DNA of 20,944 nucleotides, from NCBI GenBank assembly GCA_019677205.1, contig JAAMXY010001606.1, positions 1 through 20,944 of the forward strand, read 5' to 3'. The notes under the pieces are model-generated. The model was not told the DNA's origin and made no database searches. It saw nothing but the letters and a program-made list of their open reading frames with translations. The position numbers were made by a program, and so were the translations under genes. Numbering within the stretch: position 1 is the first letter of the stretch; each line of letters starts with the position of its first letter. The DNA is from Pinguiococcus pyrenoidosus. Taxonomy: Eukaryota > Sar > Pinguiophyceae > Pinguiochrysidales > Pinguiochrysidaceae. Of the stretch, positions 10,501 through 18,470 are shown one piece after another.

Positions 10501-10606
10501 CGGCGCGCTCGTTCCCGACCAGCCCTTGGATGGCCGGCGAGAAGATGCCGACCGCATCTTCCAACACGCTGAGGATATTCCGTCCGAAGAGCCGATTCAT
10601 GTCCAT
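4553..10606 (-). CDS. Formin: PTEN-like/C2, UBA, CCDC53-type repeats, FH2
   Basis: An actin-nucleating formin of about 1916 residues. Exons on the minus strand: 10606-5690, 5573-5435, 5333-5095, 5008-4553. The last acceptor could instead be at 5002, losing two residues. Introns are 116, 101 and 86 nt with gtgagt, gtacgc and gtaagc donors. An in-frame TGA 40 nt upstream supports the ATG at 10606. Domains: about 1-165 is PTEN phosphatase-like, but the HCxxGxxR loop is replaced by VLGNRLRIS, so it is probably inactive. About 180-325 is a PTEN-type C2 domain. About 379-425 is a UBA domain (CEMGFDRDA). An acidic, Ser/Glu-rich linker follows to about 725. About 728-1370 carries repeats resembling the C-terminal motif of WASH subunit CCDC53. 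FH2 starts near 1380 (LHWQAV, then RRATNAGIAI, GNTMN, KLSSSKAFDN) and runs close to the C-terminus, split by a low-complexity insert. No polyproline FH1 is seen. PTEN-C2 plus FH2 recalls plant class II formins. Confidence 0.88.
6513..8422 (-). repeat. Array of 8 full and 2 degenerate CCDC53-type coding repeats
   Basis: Within formin exon 1, eight units share DDPxYxKYxKMLKSGVP, then AVxHxM, DGxD and ALDxDPxxPFG, joined by short Ala/Pro/Gly linkers. The unit core is about 45 residues. The KMLKSGVP codons fall near 6594, 6769, 6939, 7128, 7331, 7502, 7713 and 7973, so the period is about 170-260 nt. Two weaker units lie farther from FH2 near 8158 and 8373. The linker near 7203-7232 contains a GTTGCC-type hexanucleotide run. 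Family similarity to PF10152 (CCDC53/WASHC3) is from memory of that motif, not a search. Confidence 0.85.
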
Positions 10607-11660
10607 ATCCCGCTGCGCGGCCGCCTGGAGTTTGTGCGATCACGCTCAAAAGCCGTGAGAGTCTTGTTGAGACGGTCCTACTGCTCTTGACCGCTTGCTG
10701 CCATGAGCAGGCCGCGGGTCCGGCCTGTGCTGAGGGCTTGAAGCAACGCGGTGGCCGCTGGGCCACGATCCCCCGTCGCGCGCGCGCTCTACAGGCGCTT
10801 GCTGACCCTCGAGCCGGACTGCAAGAAAATCCGCGGTCAGTCTTGTCTATTGTGCCACTTTCGGTCCGGTTCGCTTTCTCTGTTTTTTGCGAAGTCGCTA
10901 CGCACCGCTATACGTCGAGCGGAAGCACGCGCCGCGCTCGCGGTGGCACGTGGCTTGGCTCGTGTGTAGCCTCTCGCTCTCGAGAAGCGGAGATTTGGGG
11001 CGGCTGGACAGCGCCTGGGGGCGAAGCGCAGTCTCCAAGGTGAGAGAGAGGCCGAAAGCCCGCGCCTAAGCGTTTGAACCTGCCCTCCACTCCACGTCGG
11101 AAGTCGCGAGGAGATCGCGATGGAGTCGCGCCGTGTTAGGCCATAGCATAGAATAATTCAGGGGCGCAAGTCACGAAGAGTCGGTATTCGCGAGCTGGGA
11201 TTCGGTCGAAGGCGAGTGATTGGCTTGTTTGGGCGAAGGCTGCAAAAGGAACGCTAACGGCCACTTCGGAGGCCGGATGTACAGGGCATATAAGCCACCC
11301 TTGGAAAAAGAAGTGTTTGGTGGATCAAATGAACGATCAGGCCAAGTAACCGTTGTAGTCGTTCCCCGCGCAGCCAACCCCATGGGACAGATGGACAGAT
11401 CCCCGCGCCGCTGTGCTGGAAATAAGATCGCGCGCCCTTCGACTCTGCAATTCATTGACTGCGTTTGCTGACCACGCAACCGACGATCCGGCCACTCCGG
11501 CCACCTCGACACCCTACTAGCGGGCCCAAGTTCGAAGGTGGGGTTTTCGGGTTCGGGTTTGAATCGGCTCCTACCCAATCAGGTTTGAACACCGTGCAGA
11601 ATGTTCTGACACGCACATCAAAGGCGTCCCAGCGCCATAGAAGAGCGGAGAGGGCGCAAG
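10607..11660. other. Divergent intergenic region, formin / long SET gene
   Basis: This is 1054 bp between two divergent start codons. It presumably contains both promoters and 5' leaders. Open frames here, such as 11171-11578 (-), show no domain. A TATA-like CATATAAG at 11287-11294 and TTTGAAC/TTTGAAT words at about 11071, 11558 and 11583 are the only motifs I note. Confidence 0.45.
11287..11294 (+). promoter_or_regulatory. TATA-like box
   Basis: CATATAAG sits in a GC-rich background, oriented toward the SET-like gene but about 370 nt before its ATG. It would require a leader of roughly 340 nt or an unseen leader intron. It is a weak single-motif call. Confidence 0.25.
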
Positions 11661-14600
11661 ATGCGGGCGTCCGCCCTTCAGCTGAGCCTGCTGCTGCTCT
11701 GCGGAGCCGCTGGCGAGAATGTGATGCTCTCTGACGACGACGTGGTGGCGTTCCGCTCGCCGCGGGAGCTGCAGGAGCTGTCCAAGGAGGGCAGCGTGGC
11801 GATGCTGACGGAGTTCTTCGAGGCGCAGGACTGGCAGATGACGTCTCCAGAGGTGGAGAAGGCCTTCAAGCATTGTAGCTTCATCCGGATGGCCATCAAG
11901 GAATGCGCCGGCTACCTGGAGCACGTGGGCGGCGAGCTGGACGCGGCAGTAGCCAGGCAGGCGCTCTACGAAGTTCGCGACGCGCGGCAGGTGACCTCCA
12001 TCGGCGGTGGCCGCATCGGCCACGAGGACGACCCCGTCGACTTCGTGCCGCCACACAGTCTGCACAACCGCGCCCTGCCGCGCCTCGTGGGCGTGGCGCA
12101 GCCCGCAGACGAGCAGCTCAAGCTGCTGTCGGCGCCGACGCCGACCGCGGCCTCCGAAGACCTGGGGACGGCCCTGGCGGCGGCCGAGGATGCCCAAGCC
12201 ATGCGCTCCGCGGTGGCGCTGGCCGCCGCGGAGGACACGCTCAGGGGCCCCGTGGTGCTCTCCGGGGCGCTGCCGGCCGAGCAGATGGAGAGCAACTGGA
12301 CGACCTGGGCGGCAAAGCACTCGGTGGCGCTGCAGCGCGAGCAGTGGGTCTTCACGTGGAGCGATGACAAGCGCCTGGAGACGGCCACGGCGGCCTCCCT
12401 GCTATCTCGCGACCACAGCCGCTCGCTGGCCACCAAGGCGCCCAACGCCACGGCGTTCGAGGAGCTGCTGGACTGGTTCGACGCCGAGGGCGGTCGCCTG
12501 CACTTCGCCGCCGTGCAGTACGAGCGCGGCCGCCCCGTGGGCCTCCGCACCACGGAGGCCGTCGGAGCCGCCGACGTGCTGCTCAGCATGCCCATGAAGC
12601 TGGCGCTGTGCCAGGCGTCCACGCGCGTGCTGCGAGTTGGGGGCGGCCGCCTCAACGTGTACCTGCGGCCCAGCTTCGAGAAGCGCGAGGAGTGGGGCCT
12701 GGCGCTCTTCCTCCTCCACGAGTGGCACAAGGGGGACGAGTCCTTCTGGAAGCCCTTCATCCAGACGCTGCGGATGACAGCGCTGTCGTCCCGCGTGCTG
12801 GCCGAGCTACGCGGCACCTACCTCCCGCAGCTGCTGGGCGACCTGGACGATGAGATCTCGCTGCTGCTCAAGTGGCTGCACGTCGTGCAGTGCCACGACG
12901 CGCCGGAGATCTGTGGGCCCTTCCTGGATCCGTGGAACCTGCGCTGGGCCCTAAGCATCGTGCGGCGCTACGGCGTGTACGTACGACGTCGCAGCAGCAA
13001 TCGCCAGTTCCTGGCGCTGGTGCCACTGCTGCACCTGCTGCCGCATCAAGAAGGCGCCGGCGACGCCGCCTTTATGGAGCTCGACTTTTCGCTCAGCTTC
13101 CGCAGCTCCGGCGCCGACGCGGGCGCGAGCATCGGCCTCGACAGAGGGAACTTCTCGGACGCCGAGCAGCTGCTGCGCTTCGCTCGCGTGCAGCCGAAGC
13201 CCAACGAGCGCAACTTCATCGCCACCCAGCTCCCCGGCGTACGCCACGCGCACGAGGAGCTGCGCGAGTACCCCGGCGTGTCTCGCATCCGCGACTGGCG
13301 AGACATGCTGCGTCTCCCGCCGCGCCAGAGAGACCTCTTCGACGCCGCGCAGCTGCTCATGCTGTATGGCGACGGCGCCGACGAGGACGAGCGCCAACGC
13401 GTGAACGAGGCCGGCGTAGACGAGGGGATGCTGCAGTACGCATTGGACGTCGGCGCTGCCGCTACGGTGTCTGAAGCGGCCTTGGTGCTGACATCCGGTG
13501 ACACCGCAAGGGAGCCGGAGCCCGCGACGTCGCAGGTGCAGATGTACGCCGCCCTGGAGCCGCAGGACGAGAAGGACCGCCTGTGGTACTGGCGTGCCAA
13601 GCTGGCGAGAGGCTTCTTCCAGATGCAGGAGAGCCTGGCGTCGGCGTCGCTAGAGCCGGCGGTGCAGCGGGCGCTCAACCGCACCCAGGACTTCTACTTC
13701 CACGGACGAGTGCCCTACCGCGGCCTGGACGCCGTCGACAAGGTCATGCACCGCCGGGCGATGCTGCTGGAGAAGTGCGGCAGCGTCGCCGAGCATGTCG
13801 TCACCTTGGCCGGCCCATCTGAAGAGCTGTGGTGCGCCATGCGAGTCCACGTGCTAAGCGAGGCCGACACCGACGCGCTTTGCCCGCCTGGCCCGCCGCC
13901 CTTCCACGACATGCACTGCTGCGAGCGGCCCGAGCCGCTGTACCAGTTCGAGCACCTGGAGTGCAAGGGCCCGTCGCGCCTCCGCTTCAACGCGTCGCAG
14001 CCCATCAGCCTCCAGAACGAGCTCCGGGCCACCGCCGCCCTGCGAGACCTGCTGGCGTGGCTGTACCGAGCGCTGCACGGCGGCACGGCGGATGAGGACC
14101 AGCAGCTGCTGGAGAACATGCTGCGCATCGAGAACGGCCGAGAGACCGTCATGACCTCGACGGTGCGCTACCGCGCGCGAGAGAAGGAAATCCTGGAAGG
14201 CGGCATCGACAGACTGGAAGTCTACGGCGCTCTCCTCGAGGACTGCACCGTCGACCCCGAGGACGTCGAGCTGGCGGAGTCCGATGGCGACGCGGAGGCG
14301 TGCGACTTCCAGGGTGATCGCATCCGACGCCAGCGCCAGCAGGAGGAGACGCGAAAGGCAGAGGCCCGGCGATACGCGGAAGAGCTCCGGAACGAGTCTC
14401 GAAAGGCACCCGTGCTGGCGAGCATCAAGGTGGCGCTGGGCGAAGAAGAGCTCGACATTGACATCCGCAGGGGGGAAGACCTGGAAGCGAAGGTCGCGGC
14501 CTTCGCCGCGAAGCACGACGTGCTTCCTGAGAGCAGACGCCATCTGGCGGAGAGGTTGCAGGTGGGGGGAAAAACATGTCAGCCGCGCGCCGATCTCTTC

Positions 14601-15572
14601 AGCAGAAGCTTCAGTAGTCTCAAGCGTTCTCCCTTTGGCGGCAACGGAGGCGAATGTTCCTGCAGAAGAGCCGTTCCTCGTGGCGCTGCCCGTAGCGGAC
14701 GGGCTTGGCCATCGTCGTGTGCTCGTCGTGCACGAGGGCGACAACATCACAGAGGTCGTGCGCAACTTCTGCATCGTGAACAACATCACAGATTTCGCCA
14801 GCGACGACGAGGAGACTGTGGACTTCGCGGCGAAGGTATGAGAAGGTTTGGCTCGCTTGCTTTCCGCCGCTCAAGGGAGATGCTCGCGCAGGTTGAGGAG
14901 ATCGCTCGGCAGCAGTACAATGCCACCATCGCCCGCACCATCATCGCCGAACTTCCCCTGATGCTCCCCGACGGCCGCAGAACCAGGCTCGTGGTAGGTT
15001 TGCCTTTGCTTTGCGATGCGAAGCGAAGCGAATCGGCTGTATCTCAAGGGATGGATTCCAAACCACATTCATGGTCTCTAGGTGCGCGAAGGCGATCAGC
15101 ACGATCTGCAAGGCCTGGTGGCCAACTTCTTCGACGCTAGTGGTATTGAAACGAGCACACAGAGCGCCATCGTGGAGTTGGTGGCGTCGCGTCTTCCACG
15201 GGTCATTGCCGATGTGGTACGCCTGCACCCTTCGGATCTGCAACTAGGAGCTTCATTCTCACAAAGCTATCACGTCTCGTAGCCCATCAAGGTCAACAAC
15301 ATACTGCGGTCCATACGGATATCCGATCCGCAGCCGGAAGCCATCGAGCACACCATTACCGAGTTTATGAAGGTTCGGCTTCTCGCCACGAGCATGTATG
15401 GTCTCTCCCTAAGAAGCGTCTCTCCTCCTCGCGCCTCTCCACATAGCTTCACGCGCTCAAGTTGGACATGGTTCCTGCACTTCGGCAGCAAGCGATAGCG
15501 CAGATCCATCCCGGCATCCTAACGGCGCCTCCTCAGCCTCGTGGACGGTTGGAGGCGGAGAGCATTGCATGA
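11661..15572 (+). CDS. Secretory SET-like protein with four C-terminal repeats
   Basis: Predicted 1179 residues. Exons: 11661-14561, 14650-14835, 14892-14993, 15082-15216, 15283-15372, 15447-15572. The introns are 88, 56, 88, 66 and 74 nt, all phase 0. Residues 1-18 form a signal peptide (LQLSLLLLCGAAG). About 19-260 is unrecognised helical sequence. About 264-520 follows the SET fold of the SETD3/SETD6/Rubisco-LSMT group (ELLDWFDAEGG, FLLHEWHKGDESFWKPFI, LVPLLHLLPH). The usual D-x-x-N-H motif is changed to H-L-L-P-H (P461-H462), and the later Tyr-Gly region is also lost, suggesting an inactive enzyme. About 784-850 matches the substrate-binding C-lobe (LQNELRATAALRDLLAWLY, RAREKEIL). About 887-915 is a charged helix. 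About 918-1165 holds four beta-grasp-like repeats. The ER or secretory location is inferred. The gene converges with the next SET gene. Confidence 0.78.
14406..15530 (+). repeat. Four tandem beta-grasp-like coding repeats
   Basis: Residues about 918-967, 973-1040, 1046-1105 and 1107-1165 of the spliced SET-like protein share one pattern: a hydrophobic strand, a turn (LPDGRRTR in unit 3), a second strand (LVVREGD), then a helix with V..F and a second helix (LVASRLP). Units 2 and 3 are clearest (VLVVHEGDN, LVVREGDQ); unit 4 is divergent (RSIRISDP, TITEFMKLHAL). Three introns fall inside units and two between them. I know no named family for these units. Confidence 0.6.
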
Positions 15573-15714
15573 TGAAGAGAACGTAGGCTGCGTCGACTTG
15601 TATTTCATGTATGCCTCTTGTTGTCTCTCTAGATTGCACGCATGCACTCTGCCGCTGCACGATCCTTGTCTCTCAGCACAAGCACGCCTCAGCCCCGGCA
15701 AGCGACGAGCTACG
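15573..15714. other. Short convergent gap between the two SET genes
   Basis: Only 142 nt separate the TGA of the long SET gene from the TAG of the short one. The 3' untranslated regions are either very short or overlap. I see no AATAAA on either strand here. Confidence 0.6.
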
Positions 15715-17997
15715 CTACGCTAAGCCATTGAGAGCAAGCGTAGCTCGGTCGATGAGACTCCCAATGCCTCGAACCGTCTCTTCGGCGTATGCTTGTCCTC
15801 GTGCCTCCTGCGACAGCATCAGCTCGACGGCATACCTATGCACGTCAGACACCAGCTTGCTGAAGATTGTCTGCTCACCGAGAGCGATGGTTGCCACCTC
15901 CTGTGGGGGCCTTGTGAGAAGCTATTCAGTTGCCTCCAAGGGCCAAAGCCCTCCGCACCTGGATTTTCAGCAGATCCCCATGACCTTTGAATTTGGAGCT
16001 CGACGTCAACGCCAAATCCACGAAGGTCGACGCTATGAAGTGAAGCACAGCAAGCTCGTTGCGGCTACCGACGGGGGACTCCGCAGTGCGCGTCGGATCT
16101 CCCACATATTCGTCGAGCTCCTCGTCCGACATCAGAAGGATACGCAGAGTGACGAAGAGGTAGCTGTTCGAGTTCTGCTGCACCCCTTGTCCACTCCATT
16201 TGACCTTGCATGTCTTGCCATCAGCGCCTTGTGAGGAACACCACAGCAGTAGATGCGGCACAGACCTGCATTCGCAGATTGAATGGCGAGTTCTGCTCCC
16301 ATTTCACGTCAAACCCCTGCAACTGCTCCTTTATGGTGCCGGCGCTCCGGTCGAAGACAGTCTTCCTGTCCATTGCCCTGACAATGGAGCATGGCAGCAA
16401 GGGTGAGCTCTTTCGAGTATTCCGTAGCCCGTTCGGTTCTCGTCGCGAGTAGTGGATGGAGAAAACGGCAGCACCTGGGAATGACCTTCGACTGGATGGA
16501 AAACTCGTGGAAAAGGCAGTTGTGCCCTAAGCGAAGGTCGCGACCCGGTCATTCCATGCCTCACAACATCCTCCAGAAGGAGTGCATGGGGTCACCTGGA
16601 ATGGTAAAACCCCAAACACCCCACACGTCGTAGTTGCAATAAAACGGATCGCTGAAGTACGCGTCATGGAGCTCGTCGCCGCCTTGCCCCGGGCTCTTGG
16701 TGAAGAGTGAAAGCGCAGTGGAATCCTGTCCTGGCGTACATGACGGGAAAGAGCTCCCATCGCCTATGCCAAAAGCATCGGGTCTGGATGAGCCTTGCAT
16801 GCGATGGCTGGCACAGTTCAGTGGCGAGTCCAGACCATGGTTGAGCAGGTCATGCCCGGGCAGGAGCATTTTGCTGTGCTTGTGCTGAAGGCAGCCGTGC
16901 AAGTGATCCTCGTAGCGATACCCACGCGTCTAGAAGTCGATAGCGGTCACTCGGAAGCCGGCATGGCCTTTCGACAGGCTTCTCGGATCTCTTACCCGAA
17001 CGATCGAGACGGCCCAGAGAAAATCACTATGGTGTACGCTATACTCGCCAATAAGCTCTGCGTCGTCCGGGACGACCTTCAGTTCAGAGGTTGCCGAAGG
17101 GAAGACGGAGTCCAATGCGATCCATTGCTGCATGCTGGCTAGAAAGGACCGTGCCTCTTAGGCTCGACTCGGGCGATCGGGCATCTCGATATGGCACACG
17201 ACTTACGGAAGACACTGGTGACTTCTTCGCGCATCTCGCGATCGAGGCGGAAAGGCAAGAGAGCAGCCATCTCCTCCGGAGTCGGAAGAATGTCCAGATA
17301 CGGCGCGAAGAAGGACCTGTGCAGGGCAGTTGGGAATTTGTGTAGAGTCCACGGACAGTTTAAGCGTTGCCATTCGCACCCTTCTCCCTTGCGCTTCTCC
17401 TGGATGAGGTAGACCGCCATCCTTTGGTCATCGGTGGCGTCCACGACTTCTGGGAGGACGCTGTCGGCAAAAATCATGCACCTCTCCGGCAAGCGCATGA
17501 TCTCGAAGCGCTCTGGAAAGGACGCCGTCTGCAACGGAACGACAGCAGTAGGACAAATGGCAAAGAAGGACGGACAAGCAAAGCAAAGCAAAGCAATGCA
17601 ACGCAAACATCAGCTCGAGGTGCAATGGCCCTTGTTGCCTCTTCTTCCTCTTTGCGCACCGCGAAGCCTCCTCGGACCCCGAGCTCATTCTGTGCCACTT
17701 CATAGCCCATGTAGCCTCCGTTCTCATGGATCCACTCGTAGAATCGGGCGTAAGTCGAGTTGGACCGCGAAGGCGACGGGTCTACGGAAGGCGGCTCAGC
17801 TCGCGCGCGCGCGCGCCACGGGCAGCATGGGCTCAAGTACCTTGCCACCCAGCCTTGAGGTCATCAGCAGAGATATCCAGAGCGTCCGACGCGGGGCGCA
17901 GGCCGAGGATGTGCTCCGAGAACAGCGTGGCGGAGCTGTAGCAAAGGGTGCGTAGCAGCAGTGCAAGCGGCACGAAAGCCCGGTAGCCACACCTCAT
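15715..17997 (-). CDS. Secretory SET-domain protein (SETD3/SETD6/Rubisco-LSMT type)
   Basis: I reconstructed ten exons on the minus strand: 17997-17841, 17781-17660, 17528-17380, 17316-17207, 17138-16996, 16929-16596, 16526-16475, 16377-16266, 16213-15959, 15900-15715. This gives about 539 residues, and reading phases match at every junction. The acceptor at 16213 is uncertain (16204, or a donor/acceptor pair at 16261/16227, also keep frame). Residues 1-23 are a signal peptide (FVPLALLLRTLCYSSA). The SET fold starts at FYEWIHENGG, with GVRGGFA|TASFPERF spliced at exactly the family spacing. EKRKGEG|SFFAPYLDILP and DFLWAVSIVR|TRGY follow. MLLPGHDLLNH keeps the Asn-His motif used for S-adenosylmethionine binding. 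GDELHDAYF and WGF come next, then a C-lobe (YLFVTLRILLMSDEELDEY, NELAVLHFIAS, ALGEQTIFSKL). It is probably an active protein-lysine or -histidine methyltransferase. The substrate is unknown and ER location is inferred. Confidence 0.78.
17577..17605 (-). repeat. Pyrimidine-rich pentanucleotide repeat in an intron
   Basis: On the minus strand a GCTTT/GCATT-type pentamer repeats about five times within intron 2 of the short SET gene. It lies upstream of the acceptor at 17529 and may contribute to its polypyrimidine tract. Confidence 0.5.
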
Positions 17998-18470
17998 TGT
18001 CCTTCAAATGCCTGTGCCACCTCCAGTAGCTCCTACACCCTACGGCGCGGTAGAGAGCCCGATCCAAGTGCGTTGAGGCCCCAAAAGCGCCGTTTTCCGA
18101 CGGCGAATCTTTGAATCCAGCAGAGTCCCCCGAACACCAGAAGCAAGCGAATACCGGAACTTCCTTCAAGCCGCTTTCCGCACAGGGCAGCTACTGTTTG
18201 AACAGTCCTGTCACTGTTTGAGCTTCCACCCAACGTTCTTGAAGTTATCTTTCCCAGCCGATCCGCTATTTCGCTATGCTGCGGCCGCGCAACAGATTTG
18301 AAGTTTGGGTCTGGCAGATCTGCTTCACTTCGCCGCAGGCAGCTGGCGCCACGCAGCCGCCGGCACCACTCCCTCTGCACCCGCTCTCCCTTTTTGGCCC
18401 TCAGGAGCCTCGGGGTGCACGCGAGGACGCTGAGAGGGCTCTCCTGCCGCCGGAAATTTGAACCCCCGCC
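17998..18470. promoter_or_regulatory. Putative bidirectional promoter, SET gene / chlD
   Basis: This is 473 bp between the divergent ATGs at 17997 (-) and 18471 (+). It contains a 14-bp palindrome at 18193-18206 and a further half-copy at 18213-18222. A TTTGAA word lies just before each start: TTTGAAGGACAATG on the minus strand and TTTGAACCCCCGCCATGG on the plus strand. No protein-coding frame here shows a domain. Confidence 0.45.
18193..18206. promoter_or_regulatory. Palindromic element ACTGTT-TG-AACAGT
   Basis: The six-base arms are exact reverse complements around a TG centre, in the middle of the divergent promoter region. ACTGTTTGAG at 18213-18222 repeats the left half, 20 nt downstream. 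The spacing suggests binding of a dimeric regulator, but no factor can be named. Confidence 0.35.

Noticed and set aside
9251-10690. 479-codon plus-strand open frame opposite the formin N-terminus
   Set aside because: It is the antisense shadow of the PTEN-like/C2 and UBA coding region and has no recognisable domain.
11171-11578. 135-codon minus-strand frame in the divergent intergenic region
   Set aside because: It has no recognisable motif, lies in a promoter region, and overlaps plus-strand frames of equal weight.
11571-12320. Minus-strand open frame opposite the long SET gene
   Set aside because: It is the antisense shadow of a supported exon, rich in Arg, Gly and His.
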